Part shown: one piece after another, positions 24,036 through 35,821 of the stretch
Position numbering within the stretch: the first letter of the stretch is position 1
Layout: the number at the start of each line of letters is the position of its first letter
DNA from: Azolla caroliniana
Lineage: Eukaryota > Polypodiophyta
Assembly (NCBI GenBank): GCA_043228905.1
Contig: JBHGNT010000008.1
Span: forward strand, 10,168,001 to 10,232,000
DNA length: 64,000 nucleotides
Reading direction: 5' to 3'
Notes under the pieces: model-generated
Seen by the model: the letters and a program-made list of their open reading frames with translations, nothing else
The model's database searches: none
What the model was told of the DNA's origin: nothing
Translations under genes and position numbers: made by a program

Positions 24036-25032
24036 TAGGGTTTCATACCTTAAGGCATGCTTAATGATTCATACACCTAATTGATTATTATTCTAATTAA
24101 TTTCTAATTACACAAATTTTTGTTTCACTTTTGTATGATTTTCTAGTAATTGTCATTTACCCACCCACAATTAACTCTCTTTCTTGCCCTTATTTTAAGT
24201 TCATCTACACTATTTACGTACGTTTAATGGTGTAACGATTCATGTAGACTATTTTTTAATATTGAGTGGGCATCATGCCGTTTTTTGAACGATTTTTTCC
24301 AACGGGTTATCTATGTTTAACTCATATTATCAAGCCTTAGAACTCGAGTAAAACCACATGAGTTCCCATATTGATGTTTTACTCATAAATTTGAGTACTA
24401 CATCTTTGCACACAATACCACCACCATTTGTATCAATTTATGGCTTATGTCACAATTGTGCAAATTACAATCGCCATATTTGGATGTATATGTGCATACC
24501 TCGCACCATCCATTTATTTGTGACATTTTTTTTTTCAGTAGGTAACACATGGGTTTTTTGACCCTTGTTTTCGTCACTGCTTAATTCTTATGGGTAGTGC
24601 CTTATTTTATCGTTTTTGTCATAACATTTGCTTGTTACTCGCAAGACTAGAATATTACTTGCGAGTGTAGTTGTTTTTTCACGTAATACACTTTCTCAAC
24701 CATGTCAATACATGTTGGGTTGACATTCTAATATAAGGCTAACTAGGAAACTACATTGATGTTAGAACCATGGTTGAGCCTTGGGGAGCCGCCATGATTA
24801 TTCAAGATAGAGATCCGATAAAGACATCTTAGCTATGTTTTCCCCCATGGTTTTTAAAACACCATAGAGTTACCATAGTTATCGGATCTCGAATCACATC
24901 TCATATGTCTAGAGGGGTAAAGACGTGAGATGCTTTCTTGGTAAAGCTCTTACAATCAAAATTTCAAGCATTCATTTTGCTTGTGTATTTTCTGAACCTC
25001 GTTATTTATATGGCATACCCACAACTTGCATT

Positions 25033-26135
25033 ATGGAACAAGTTTTGAACGCTGTTGGAGCAATCTCTCCGATCAAGACCTTTCAACTCCAATCCGCATC
25101 TCGCACACAAGCTGAGATCACTATTGAGCAATTGCTCACCACTACCTTGAATCAATTGGCCGAAATGAGGTAGGCCAATATGGCATTGGAAAAGAAATTC
25201 CAAGAATTGACTATTGAGTCCAAGAAAGAAGGCGAGCCTTCTTTCGTAGTAACACCATTCAAGGGAGATAAGAAAGAAAGAACCGAGGAGGCCATTAACA
25301 CTTGGCTTGGTTGTTGGGAGTCTCACTTTGAGCTCCACCCCAAGCTCGATGCTGTAAAAATTGGTTACGTCGGTCGTGAGTTAGGTGGCCGAGTTGCTGC
25401 TTGGTGGCACGGCCTAAGGACTGCAAAGAACTTACTCACAACTTGGGAAGGTTTCGTTGATGTTTTAAGAAATGGTTTTTGCAGCCACCTTCTCAAACTG
25501 AACAAGTGCAACACTTGCTCACGTTGTCGAGTAAGCCATTTACCTCTCTAGAGGATTATGTGCATCATGCTCGAACCCAGATCAAAAAATCGGGACTTAC
25601 GGGTGAGAAATGGTTTGTTGCTTGCTTTTTGAATGGTATTCCTAATGGGGATTACCATTGGATTGTCCATGACAAGGACCCCACAACTTTTGAGGAAGCC
25701 GTCAACATTGTACTTTGGTACCATAGGACTTCCAAGAAAGGCCACAATAAACCTCAGTTCGCCAAAACTCCGAATGTCAAGTTCATTGGGAAACGTAAGC
25801 AATCCAATGACACTCTTGACCACGGCTCCAAGAAACCGAACCTCTTCTGTGCATATTGCAAGAAGCGGGGCCACACAAAGGATACCTGTCATCGTCTTGA
25901 GAGGAAGTCAATGAACAACCCTCCTCAAGACAAATCTACAAGTCACACAGGTGAGTCTTTTGATGTTGTTAAAGTTCATACCAACCACTTAAGTTCATGT
26001 GAATGCACTTTTCCTTCACATTTACTTGAACCTAATGATTTACTCCAATCAGTCGGGTATATCAATGGAACACAAGCACATTTCTTGTTTGATTCCGGTA
26101 GTTCTCACAATTTTCTTAATGATCACTTTGTGTAG
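25033..26135 (+). pseudogene. gag and protease start of the chromovirus
   Basis: ATG at 25033 opens a frame stopped by TAG at 25171. It resumes at 25180 and shifts frame near 25480, after which it is open to 26133. The capsid-like part contains TWLGCWESHFELHP and AAWWHGLR. The zinc knuckle CAYCKKRGHTKDTCHR (about 25850-25895) is intact (CCHC). The protease motif LFDSGSSHNFLNDHF lies at about 26086-26130 and runs into a TAG. The gag product would package element RNA. The stop and the frameshift make this copy non-functional. Confidence 0.88.
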
Positions 26136-29100
26136 CAAATGGAACTCCACATAAACGCAAGTGATCATATCTATAAAGTTCACATGGCAAATGGAAGGGT
26201 TCAATACATCAGTGGCATTGTTTGTCAATTGCCAATTCAAATAGATACCTATTTGGAGAAGCTTGACTTTCATGTTTTGAAACTACAATCCACATATGTC
26301 ATTTTAGGATACCCTTGGTTTTTAATAAAAACCCTTCTTTGTCCATTGATTGGGTTAATCACTCAATCACATTTGAACTTAATAATTGTAAACATTTTAT
26401 TCAATGTTCCAAACTTCCTTCTCGTTCACTTGTGTCTTCTAAATCTTTAAGTGAGTATTCAAGTTCATTAACTTATTCGTGTGTAATTGATCCTGCGCTT
26501 CAATTTTATTATTTTAATATTAACGCCACACAATTACCACATTATGAACAACGATTACTCAAGTCTATTTTAGACGATTTTCAAGACATGTTTCCTAACG
26601 AATTGCACTTTACCACCAAAACGTAATGTGGACCATCAAATTGAACTCATTCCTAGTGTTGCTCCTGTGAGCATTCCACCTTACCGACTTAGTCGATTAG
26701 AAGAGGATGAGATCGCTAAACAACTTAAGGAATACTTGAGTATGGGCCACATTAGGTATAGTAAATCACCTTGGGGTGCGCCAGTTCTATTAGTTAAGAA
26801 GAAGGAAGGTTCATGGTGAATGTGTATCAATTATCGCCGTTTGAATAAAATGACAATTAAAAATGCATATCCGTTACGTCGTGCCGATGATTTGATTGAT
26901 TGTTTGCATGGGGCCCGATATTTTACGAAAATTGACTTACGGACAGGTTATCATCACATTCACATTGCCAAGGATGATATTCCTAAAACCGCTTTTCATA
27001 TGCGCTATGGCCATTATGAGTTTTTAGTCATGCCTTTCGGGTTAACTAATGCTCCAGCCACATTCCAACAAGAGATGAATGATGTTTTCCGAGATCAACT
27101 CGGTGATTTTGTTGTCGTATTCTTGGATGATATTTTGATATATAGCCGTACCTTGCAAGATCATGTTCAACATGTTCAATTTGTTTTGCAAAAGTTGCGT
27201 GACAACCCTTTCTATGCAAAACATTCAAAATGTGATTTTTTCCAAAAATCTATTGTGTACCTAGGACATTTAATTACGGAAAATGGTGTTGAAATTGAAC
27301 CTTCTCGTATTGAAAAGGTTAAACTTTGGCCCATTCCTCGTAATATTCGTGAACTGCGATCATTCTTAGGGTTTGTTGGATTTTTACGAAAATCAATTCG
27401 TAACTATTCCAAATTGACTACGCCATTAACTGACCTTTTAAAAGGTCATCCACGTAAGTCTGTCAAACCAATTGCATGGAATGAACAACTTGACAAATCA
27501 TTCGAGACACTCAAAGAGCATGTGTGTCTGGCTCCCACTCTTCTATTACCGAACCCTTCTAAGCCTTTCTCAATCGAAACCGATGCTAGTGATTATGCTA
27601 TTGGTGCCGTTCTTTATCAAGGCGTTCACCCTATTGCTTTTGAAAGTAAGAAGCCTGATGTTGCTCAATCTCGGTATTCAGTTCAAGAGAAAGAGTTGTT
27701 TGCGGTAATACATGCACTTAAAACAGGGACGCACTATCTCTATGGAAATAAACTTGTGGTTACAATAGACCATCAATCATTGAAGTATTTTTGTGACCAG
27801 CCAGATCTTGTTGGTCATAAAGGCCGTTGGGCTAACCTTATGCAAGATTTTGATTTTTCCATACGGTATCGCAAGGGTTCTATGAACACTGTTGCGTATG
27901 CTCTTAGTCGCATTAAAGAAGTTAACATGCTTAGCTTCACGGAAATAAAATCTGATCTTTTAGATCACCTTTGAGGGAAATACCTTGATGACAGTTATTT
28001 TTCGAAATACTGGACGAAAACTGAATCTGGTTTAGATGCCGATACTAGCACCCTACCCTTGAAGGCGACCTTTCACATTACAAATGGTTTGCTCTACTGT
28101 AGTGGAAATGTCTGTGTTCTAGATTTACCAAACGTAAAATAGAAAATTCTTCACGAATGTCATGATGCACCATCTACTGGTCATCCTAGAATACAACGCA
28201 CACTCGTTCTCATCTCGAGTACTTTTTTCTGGCCTAAGATGCGCTCTGACGTGCATAAATACATAACTGAATGCTTCCAATGTCAAATTAATAAGTCGGA
28301 ACGACTTAAAGCTGTTGGTCTTTTACATCCCTTAGATATTCCCAACAACAAATGGGAAAGTATCTCGATGGATTTTATTGTTAGTTTACCTCGTACATAG
28401 AGGGGTCATGATGCCATTTGTGTTATTGTTGACAGATTAACAAAATTGGCTAGATTTATTCCTACCAAAACCACGATAACTGCTCAACAATTGGCTTATC
28501 AATTTGTTGATGAGTTATTTTGTTTTTATGGATTACCAATGGATATTGTTAGTGATCGAGATTCCAAGTTTACAAGTGACTTTTGGACTCAAGTCTTTAA
28601 GAAACTAGAAACTATGTTGAGCATGAGTTCTATAGATCATCCTCAGTCTGATGGACAAACTGAACGAGTTAATGAAATTATTGAGGACATGCTTCAAGCT
28701 TATATAGCAAAAACACCTTCTAAGTGGGAGCAATACCTTCTTATATTAGAATTTACCTATAATAGCTCTAAGCATACATCCATTGGATATAGTCGTTTTA
28801 TGTTGATGTATGGTTTTTAGCCACGTGCCCCAGTTGATGTCACGATTCATCGTGATACATTAGACAATACACACAATTTTTTGCAAGAAATGAACCAAAT
28901 GTTGCATATTGCCAAAGAGAATGTCAAGATGGCTCAAGATCGTGCTCAATTTTATGCTGATCAGGATAGACGTCCTCGTGCATTTACTATTGGTCAAAAA
29001 GTTTTTTTACATGTCCCTACTAACTCTACGTCATTGTCTATGGGCAAGTGCACTAAGTTAGCCCCATGATATTGTGGCCCATTCGAAATCCTTAAGCGGG

Positions 29101-29427
29101 TTGGGTCATCTGCTTATCACCTTGCCTTACCCCGTAACATTGGTATTCATCTTGTTTTTCACGTTAGTCGTCTAAAACCATTTTTAGGCTCTGGTGATAA
29201 CACCATCACAATCCAAGATCTTGTAACATTAGAGGATTTTTCTTACAAACCTCATGTTCCTGAACGAATTCTTGATTCTCGTACTAAACATTTATGTTCT
29301 AAAGAGATTTGGCTATTCAAGATCAAATGGATGGATAAACCTATTGATGATGCCACATGGGAACACGAGCATACTCTTAAGGCACAATTTCCTCACTTTA
29401 TATTGCAAGAGTGCAATCTTTTGAAGT
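26136..29427 (+). pseudogene. pol of the chromovirus: protease end, RT, RNase H, integrase, chromodomain
   Basis: After a frame change near 26320, one frame holds from about 26628 to the final TAG at 29427, broken by stops at 26817, 27972, about 28139, 28398, 28818 and 29067. RT motifs are SPWGAPVLLVKKKEGSW, MPFGLTNAPATFQ and the catalytic VVFLDDILIYS (27118). RNase H has ETDASDYAIGAVL and IDHQSLKYF. Integrase has an HHCC-type finger ending in CFQCQ (about 28275) and the core motifs MDFIVSLP, SDRDSKF and HPQSDGQTERVNE. The C-terminus (HVPERILDSR..IKWMDKPIDDATWE) is a chromodomain, the module that steers such elements to chromatin marks. The catalytic residues are present, but the stops prevent translation. 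Confidence 0.9.
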
Positions 29428-29436
29428 AGGGGAGTA

Positions 29437-29908
29437 TGTTATGTACACATAACATTGGTGAGGGTAGGTCACCAATATTTACATTAGTGAAGGGTATGTT
29501 CACTAGTGTTAAAAAGGGGACTAATGATTGGATAGAAGGAATGATAGGTGCATGAACTATCATGATTTGGACAACCAATGAATTGAGAGCCTTTTAGAAA
29601 GGCATATCTATTCAAGGGGCCTAGGAAAAGGTATAAATATGAGGCTTAGCTACCCTCATAAACACATTACGTTGGAAGGTTGCTGTCTTAGACACCGGTG
29701 GTGCGGGCTAGGCTTTTGTCTCGATGATCGTGTTTATCTCTTCCAAGGTGTTAGTCATCCTAATATCCGGCGGTATGGGACGTCGGTGGTAGGTGGGCTA
29801 TGTCTAGATCATAGCTCGGGGGTGTCGGGTGGAATGGGTTCTTCTATCCATTCTATTTTCCTTCTTTTACTTTAGTTTGGTCTATTGATTAGTAATAGAC
29901 TCTTAACA
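29437..29908 (+). repeat. 3' LTR of the chromovirus
   Basis: 472 bp and collinear with the 5' LTR. It ends CTTAACA and is followed by the TTACA target duplication. Confidence 0.92.
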
Positions 29909-29934
29909 TTACACAAACAAGGCATGAGTATTCG

Positions 29935-30515
29935 AACATGTTTGTGAAAAGGAGAGGTGCATGGGCAAGCCTGAATTGACCCCTAGTCACAAGGCGAACG
30001 AATGCCCGCGGGGAAGGCTTACACACAGACACACAAGGAAAAGGCTTACTTACACACACGAGAGACAAAGTTTCGAATGCCTTTGTGAAAAGAGAGCTGC
30101 ATGGGCAAAGCCCGAACGCTCCATTGTTACAAGACACGCGAACACACAAGCAAGTTTTACACACGGGTGATACAATTTCGAACGCCTTTGTGAAAGGAGA
30201 GGTGCATGGGCAAGCCCGAACACTCCCTTGCCAGAAGTCACACGAACACACAAGCAAGATTTACACTAACACGCAAGACACGAAAGTTTGAATGCCTTTG
30301 TGAAAGGAGAGGTGCATGGGCAAGCCCAAAACGCTTCCTTGTCACAAGACACACAAACAGATAGGCACAAATGACAATAACATACAAGACAAGTAAGTTT
30401 GAATGCCTTTGTGAAAGGAGAGGTGCATGGGCAAGCCCGAAACGCTCCCTTGTCACAAGACACACAAACAAATAAGCACAAACGATGATAACATATAAGA
30501 CACGTAGGTGAAACC
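29935..30515. repeat. Five tandem units of about 115 bp
   Basis: Each unit carries 'TTTGTGAAAGGAGAGGTGCA' followed by TGGGCAAGCCCGAA, and four then have 'CTTGTCACAAGACACAC' or close variants. Unit starts are near 29940, 30075, 30180, 30295 and 30405. The left flank of the chromovirus (22965-22992) has matching CACACAAGGAAGGCTTACA-type sequence, so the element landed inside or next to this array. The long minus-strand frames over it are artefacts. Confidence 0.85.
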
Positions 30516-30743
30516 AAACATTAGTTTATTGCAATATAATAGATTCTTTTATAAAATAAGAATCAATTTTACAACGGGTTTGATATGAATATGAGAGATA
30601 ATTTATAAAGGAAGGGGGAAGAGAGGTGGAGGAATGAAGAGAGTGGAATATAGAAGAAGGTGATTCTTTGTTGATGATGCCTCTCTATGTTGTTGATCCT
30701 TCTTCTTTTGCCTTCCAATTGAGTAGAGCTTCCGTGTTCCTTC
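30516..30743. other. Non-coding flank, no gene found
   Basis: AT-rich sequence between the tandem array and the young copia element. It resumes at 36119 after the insertion. Confidence 0.5.
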
Positions 30744-31038
30744 TGTTGGAGAGAATGTCGTCTTTGCGGAAGATCGAGAAGCATTCAGTTCTGTTCTAAG
30801 TACCTGCGTATGACAGATTGTATGTCGTTGCACAGAGAGAGAGAGAGAGAGAGAGGGAGAAAGAGGCACAAAAGAACTTCTTATCTCATAAAGTAATAAT
30901 ACAACAACCAACCTCACAAAGAGGTTACAAGGTCACTATATATAGTGACCGACTTAGGGCAACTACCCTTTATGCTAATTACATAAATGGCCAAAACGGG
31001 ATAGTGTGAATACGTCCATTATACACATGTATTCGACA
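30744..31038 (-). repeat. 3' LTR of the young copia
   Basis: 295 bp, TG..CA on the minus strand (TGTCGAATAC to CTCCAACA). It contains a TCACTATATATAGTGA palindrome that includes the likely TATA box, and a (GA)n run. Confidence 0.95.
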
Positions 31039-31231
31039 CTCCCCCGTAATGGGCGTATACATGGGTTATCTAAGATTACAGGTATAGACTTAGGTTCTCG
31101 GACATATCAGCTTTGTTCGAGTCGGTAGGGTCCGAAGGCAGAAGACCGAACTGGTCGGGTCGGAACAGTTGAAGCCGATCATTAAGGAACTGATGTCGGT
31201 TGTCGGGAACCATCCTGCTCTGTGTCCGGCT

Positions 31232-34200
31232 CTAACCGGACTGATTTGTCGTTACGCCCATCTGATGCCGAAGAGACCGAAAACGGTCTGCCGAGAGACA
31301 CTTGGTCATTCCATCTGCCACATTGTCGATTGTGGATATTTTCTCTAGACCGATTTTCCCTGAAATGACGCAGTCCCGAACGAAGTGATATCGAACGTCG
31401 ATATGTTTGGAGGCGTTGTGGTGAACCGGATTTTTCGACAAGGCAACAGCACCTTGACTGTCGCTGTAGACAACTGGAGCCGAGTCATGGTCGACTTGTC
31501 GAAACGTGTGCGCCAGCCGACCGAGCCACAAAGCTTCTTTTGCTGCGTCGGACGCAGCTACATATTCTGCTTCGGTCGTTGAGGTCGCTGTGCACTCCTG
31601 AAGTTTCGACTTCCACGAGATTGCTCCATTGCCGAATTTGAAGCAGTATCCGGTTGTTGATTTCCGACTGTCTATACAGCCGGCGAAGTCCGAGTCGGTG
31701 TAGCCGACTACGCCTGAGGTTCGGTTCGGACCGAAAAGAATGCCATGGTCTTTTGTGCCAGCCAGATATCTGAACACATGCTTGGCTGCGTTCCAATGCG
31801 ATCGGCCAGGGTTGTGCATAAATCTGCTAACGACTCCTACGGCATGAGAGATATCAGGCCGTGTCGCGACCATTAGGTACATAAGGGAGCCGACTGCCGG
31901 TGCATACGGTACCGACTTCATATCTTCCCCCTCCGGACCGGATGTCGGGCAGTCTCGCTGAGAGAGCCGAAGATTCATGGGGAGCGGGGTTGAAGCAGAT
32001 TTGGCTGATTGCATGTTGAAGCGTTCCAAGACACGTCCGATATAGTCGGTCTGAGACAAAAAGAGATGTCGTTTATCGCGATGCCGACTAATTTTCATGC
32101 CAAGGATGTGTCGTGCCGGACCGAGGTCCTTCATGGCAAACTTCAACCGCAGTTGCCGAACGAGATCGGCAAGTTCGCTCGCGTGGCGTCCAGAAATTAG
32201 CATGTCGTCCACGTAAATGATGAGGAAGATGGGTGATCCATCTTGAGCGGTGTTGGTGAAGAGACAATGGTCCTCATCGCTTTTGGAGAAGCCGATCGAT
32301 TGGATGAAGTCGTCGAACTTCTTGTACCATTGTCGCGGTGCCTGTTTGAGGCCGTATAGACTCTTCCTGAGTCGGCAGACTAGATGTTCTTGGCCAGTTG
32401 CCACGAAGCCTTTTGGCTGCTCCATATAAATTTCCTCTTCAAGATCACCATGGAGGAATTCTGTTTTGACATCTAGCTGGATCAGCTCCAGGTTGTCGGC
32501 TGCCACGACGCCGAGTAGAAAACGAAGGGTTGTCATTTTCACCACTGGTGAAAAGATCTCGTCGAAGTCGACGCCATATTCTTGTCGGAAGCCCTTCGCA
32601 ACTAATCTGGCCTTGTACTTTGGGATGGTCGAATCAGACGTCTCTTTTAGTCGATAAACCCACTTGCAAGGAAGAGCACGTCGGTTCCTAGGTAATTCGA
32701 CCAGATCCCAAGTCTTGTTTGCCCGGATGGAGTGCATTTCTGACTCCATCGCCAGATGCCAGGTGGCGGAATCGACAGATGTCGATGCTTCTTCGTAAGA
32801 CGTCGGTTCTCCGGCGTCGGTGAAGAAAATTCCAGGAGAATACCTCTCCGGAGGTTGCGACAGTCTCTCGGATCGTCGAGGTATGATTGGGCTGGTCGCA
32901 TCGGGTATCGAGGTCGGATGGTCCGAAAGCGGATTGTCCTGCTGTGCCGAGTCGGGGTTGTCCGAGTCGGTAGCGTAAGGTTCAGCTACCCGTGAAGCTG
33001 ACCGTGTGTTAAGAGCGGGGCCTTCTTGAAGGGTCGGTACATCGGAAAATGTTACCCTTCGGACTTCGGTCGGTGTTTCGACTGATGGAGTCATAGCCGA
33101 CTCGTTGAACACAACGTCCGAACTTCGAACGATTTGTCTGCGTTCGGAGTCCCAGAGTCGGTATCCCATTTCGCCGTCTGATCCATATCCAAGGAAAATG
33201 CATTTCCTGGACCGAGGTGCAAGTTTTCGGCGATCATCTTTCGGAATAAGGGCGTACGCCTCGCATCCGAAGATCCTCAGCTTGTCGTAATTCGGCTTAC
33301 TGCCGATCCATAGTTCCTGAGGAATTTGAAGTCCTAGAGGTCTACTTGGCGACATGTTGATTATGTGTACTGCCGTGAGTAGAGCCTCTGCCCAGAAGCC
33401 ATCCGACAGTCCGGAGTGTTGGAGCATGGAAACTATCCGTTCTTGGATTGTCCGATTCATGCGTTCGGCAATCCCGTTTTGCTCCGGACTGTGTGGTGCC
33501 GTATATTCACGTCGGATGCCGCGTTGTCGGCAGAATTTGACGAATTCTTCAGATTTGAACTCTCCCCCATTGTTTGTCCGAAAACATTTCAGCTTTCGGT
33601 CGGTTTGATTTTCTACCATAGCGAGCCAATCGGTGAAGATCGAGAAGACCCGATCTTTGGTGCGAATTGGATAAGCCCACACCTTTCGAGTCGAATCGTC
33701 AATAAAAGTGACGAAGTAAGAGGCACCGCCAAGAGACTGATGCGGCATTGGGCCACAGACATCCGAATGGACTAAATCAAGAGGTCTCGTTTCTCTTGGT
33801 GCTGATGTCGGGTGTGATGCGGCTACTTGTTTGCCATACTGGCAATGCTCGCAGAATTGATGGTCGGAGAAGGAGAGTTTGGGGATGTATCCGGCTCTAG
33901 ATAGATGCGTGATGCCGGCCTTGCTGAGGTGTCCTAATCTTCTGTGCCATAGTGATGACACAGGAATATCCACCAAAAACAGGTTACCCTCTCTGAGTGT
34001 AACATGTAACGGATACAGTGAGTGTATCTTGGGTCCTCTAGCAAGCAGGAGGTTCCCCCTGTGGAGTGTCCACCCTCCCGAAGAAAAGCCGGCACGAATG
34101 CCGTCTTCATCTAGTTGTCCGACTGAGATCAATGGCCTTGAGAGCTCGGGTACATGTCGGACATTGTGGAGTACAAGGGTAGAGCCACCGGCGAGGTTGA

Positions 34201-35245
34201 GCTCTACTGTGCCGATTCCGATGATGTCACAGTGTTGCGAGTTACCGACTCGAACTGAGTCGGAGTGACGGATCGTATATTGCCGAAATTGGGATCGATG
34301 AGGAGTCACGTGAAATGACGCGCCCGAATCTAAGAGCCATGTGCTCGATTCTTCAGTCGTGAGTAGAACTTCTGATCCGACTGGATTTTCGATTGATAGT
34401 ATATTCGGGTCGTCCGGTAGTACATCAGCTGAGAAGCTGACGTAATTGATCTCCTCATGCCGGCCACTCTTCTTGTTGGTTTTGTTCTTGAGTGCGCGGC
34501 AGTCGGCTTTGATGTGTCCGGGTTTCTTGCAATAGTTGCAGATTCGGTTATCCCGTGACTGGCTCCGTCTTCGCTGATTGTTCGGCGGTCGTGAGGAATC
34601 TCTTCCTCGTATGTTCGATCGGTCTGTCGAACCTTGTACTACATAAGCGTCGTCTGTTGAGTCTTTGGCGAAAGACTTTCTCCGAGCTGCTTCGGTCAGG
34701 ATTGCGCTCGTGACTTCGGAGTATTTAACAGCCGTGGTTGACGCGTTGCACACGGTTGTGACGAAAGTTTCCCATGATGAGGGAAGGCTGCTCATGAGTA
34801 TCATTGCTCTGAGCTCATCCTCGATTGCCGTCCCCTGTGACGAGATTTGGGAGCTTATGCTTTCGTACTCATTGAGGTGTGCTTGAACCGAATCAGACTC
34901 TTTCATCCGCAAGTTGTAGAGGCGCCGGATCAGAAACATCTTTGTTGCGGCGACCTTCTTTTCGTAAGTGTCCGACAGTGTTTTCCACAGTTCGAATGCT
35001 GTCGTACACGATTGCACCGTAAAATATACCGATTCCGATAGGTGCATCCGAATCGTGGCGCGGACGATTCTGTCCAGCTTCTGCCACTCGATTGGTTTGT
35101 ATCCTTCTGGAGGTTCTTCATTTTCGATGGGATCGATTTGCCCCTTGACTATGAGATAGTCCTGCATTTGTTCCTTCCAGAAGTTGAAGTTCGATCCATC
35201 GAACTTGCGTAGACTCATTTCTGACGAGCCGGATGTTGATGCCAT
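31232..35245 (-). CDS. Copia gag-pol polyprotein, 1337 residues
   Basis: One frame from ATG at 35245 (preceded by an in-frame TTG) to TAG at 31232-31234. Gag occupies about residues 1-280 (RKFDGSNFNFWKEQMQDYL) with a good zinc knuckle CNYCKKPGHIKADC. Protease follows with WLLDSGASFHV near 307. Integrase has the HHCC finger (HRRLGHLS..CEHCQYGK) and core motifs LVHSDVCGP and NGIAERMN. The second catalytic Asp of the DDE triad is Asn: RTNNGGEF instead of RTDNGGEF, codon AAC at 33574-33572, about residue 558. RT carries LIIYVDDMLISG and RNase H carries GYTDSDFAGC and TEAEYVAASDAAKEA, ending in KHIDVRYHF. The product would form particles, copy RNA to cDNA and integrate it. All domains are full-length, but integrase is predicted inactive, so movement would need integrase in trans. 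Confidence 0.95.
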   Translation of the reverse strand: MASTSGSSEMSLRKFDGSNFNFWKEQMQDYLIVKGQIDPIENEEPPEGYKPIEWQKLDRIVRATIRMHLSESVYFTVQSCTTAFELWKTLSDTYEKKVAATKMFLIRRLYNLRMKESDSVQAHLNEYESISSQISSQGTAIEDELRAMILMSSLPSSWETFVTTVCNASTTAVKYSEVTSAILTEAARRKSFAKDSTDDAYVVQGSTDRSNIRGRDSSRPPNNQRRRSQSRDNRICNYCKKPGHIKADCRALKNKTNKKSGRHEEINYVSFSADVLPDDPNILSIENPVGSEVLLTTEESSTWLLDSGASFHVTPHRSQFRQYTIRHSDSVRVGNSQHCDIIGIGTVELNLAGGSTLVLHNVRHVPELSRPLISVGQLDEDGIRAGFSSGGWTLHRGNLLLARGPKIHSLYPLHVTLREGNLFLVDIPVSSLWHRRLGHLSKAGITHLSRAGYIPKLSFSDHQFCEHCQYGKQVAASHPTSAPRETRPLDLVHSDVCGPMPHQSLGGASYFVTFIDDSTRKVWAYPIRTKDRVFSIFTDWLAMVENQTDRKLKCFRTNNGGEFKSEEFVKFCRQRGIRREYTAPHSPEQNGIAERMNRTIQERIVSMLQHSGLSDGFWAEALLTAVHIINMSPSRPLGLQIPQELWIGSKPNYDKLRIFGCEAYALIPKDDRRKLAPRSRKCIFLGYGSDGEMGYRLWDSERRQIVRSSDVVFNESAMTPSVETPTEVRRVTFSDVPTLQEGPALNTRSASRVAEPYATDSDNPDSAQQDNPLSDHPTSIPDATSPIIPRRSERLSQPPERYSPGIFFTDAGEPTSYEEASTSVDSATWHLAMESEMHSIRANKTWDLVELPRNRRALPCKWVYRLKETSDSTIPKYKARLVAKGFRQEYGVDFDEIFSPVVKMTTLRFLLGVVAADNLELIQLDVKTEFLHGDLEEEIYMEQPKGFVATGQEHLVCRLRKSLYGLKQAPRQWYKKFDDFIQSIGFSKSDEDHCLFTNTAQDGSPIFLIIYVDDMLISGRHASELADLVRQLRLKFAMKDLGPARHILGMKISRHRDKRHLFLSQTDYIGRVLERFNMQSAKSASTPLPMNLRLSQRDCPTSGPEGEDMKSVPYAPAVGSLMYLMVATRPDISHAVGVVSRFMHNPGRSHWNAAKHVFRYLAGTKDHGILFGPNRTSGVVGYTDSDFAGCIDSRKSTTGYCFKFGNGAISWKSKLQECTATSTTEAEYVAASDAAKEALWLGRLAHTFRQVDHDSAPVVYSDSQGAVALSKNPVHHNASKHIDVRYHFVRDCVISGKIGLEKISTIDNVADGMTKCLSADRFRSLRHQMGVTTNQSG

Positions 35246-35804
35246 CAAATTTGGTTTCGGTTGACGAAGCTCGGTTCGGAGTCGACTACGAACCTTGTTG
35301 GAGTGCAGCCGGTTGGCTCACCCGATATCGTTCTAGTCGGATTTGAACCCGAGTAGGTTCGGCTTCGGAACTTGCTCGAATTGACTTCGGTAGCTTGAGG
35401 GACAGAACCGACTGGTCTTCCCGAATGTTACCGAGTCGGAGTGAGTCCGGTTCGCTTCGGATATATATGCCGAATACCGATTATTAAAACCGATTATCTG
35501 GACCGATTCTGCTTCGGGTGGCTGCAGCGACGAGAGAGACGGATCCGACTGATCCTCCCGAATGTCGATCAGTCAGATGAAGCGCGAATTTGGGTTGTTG
35601 TCAAAGTTGCACAATGGGATTTCACCTCGAGCGGTTACGATCACAAGGAACAGAGTACAACCTGCTGGCTTACTCCAAGCAAAGATGATCTAATGCAATG
35701 AGATGCAAACCTGGTTTTTCTTCTTCTTCTCTCTTCTTCGAGTGACGCAGGAAACCGAATGCTGAGACGACGGCCGACAGCGGATTGAAGGACCGACTAC
35801 TGTG

Positions 35805-35820
35805 CAGGCTCTGATACCAG
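35805..35820 (-). promoter_or_regulatory. Primer binding site, tRNA-iMet
   Basis: On the minus strand TCTGGTATCAGAGCC begins directly after the 5' LTR end CCAACA. It primes reverse transcription of this element. Confidence 0.9.
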
Positions 35821-35821
35821 A

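Larger units (their letters stand above)
22993..29908 (+). mobile_element. Complete but decayed Ty3/gypsy chromovirus, 6.9 kb
   Basis: LTRs 22993-23465 and 29437-29908 both start TGTTATGTACACATAAC. The 3' copy ends CTTAACA and the 5' copy CTTAATA. A perfect TTACA target duplication flanks the element at 22988-22992 and 29909-29913. The PBS GTGGTATCAGAGC follows the 5' LTR and a purine tract (AGTAGGGGAGTA) precedes the 3' LTR. The order is gag, protease, RT, RNase H, integrase, chromodomain, which is the chromovirus type of Metaviridae. About 22 differences between the LTRs by eye, roughly 95% identity, indicate moderate age. It is inserted within a larger repeat-rich tract whose tandem array continues at 29935. 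Confidence 0.93.

Noticed and set aside
29889-30517. Minus-strand frames of up to 122 codons rich in Cys, Leu and Phe
   Set aside because: They arise from the 115-bp tandem array and repeat with its period.
31385-35159. Many plus-strand frames opposite the copia polyprotein
   Set aside because: They are shadows of the minus-strand gag-pol and show no domains of their own.
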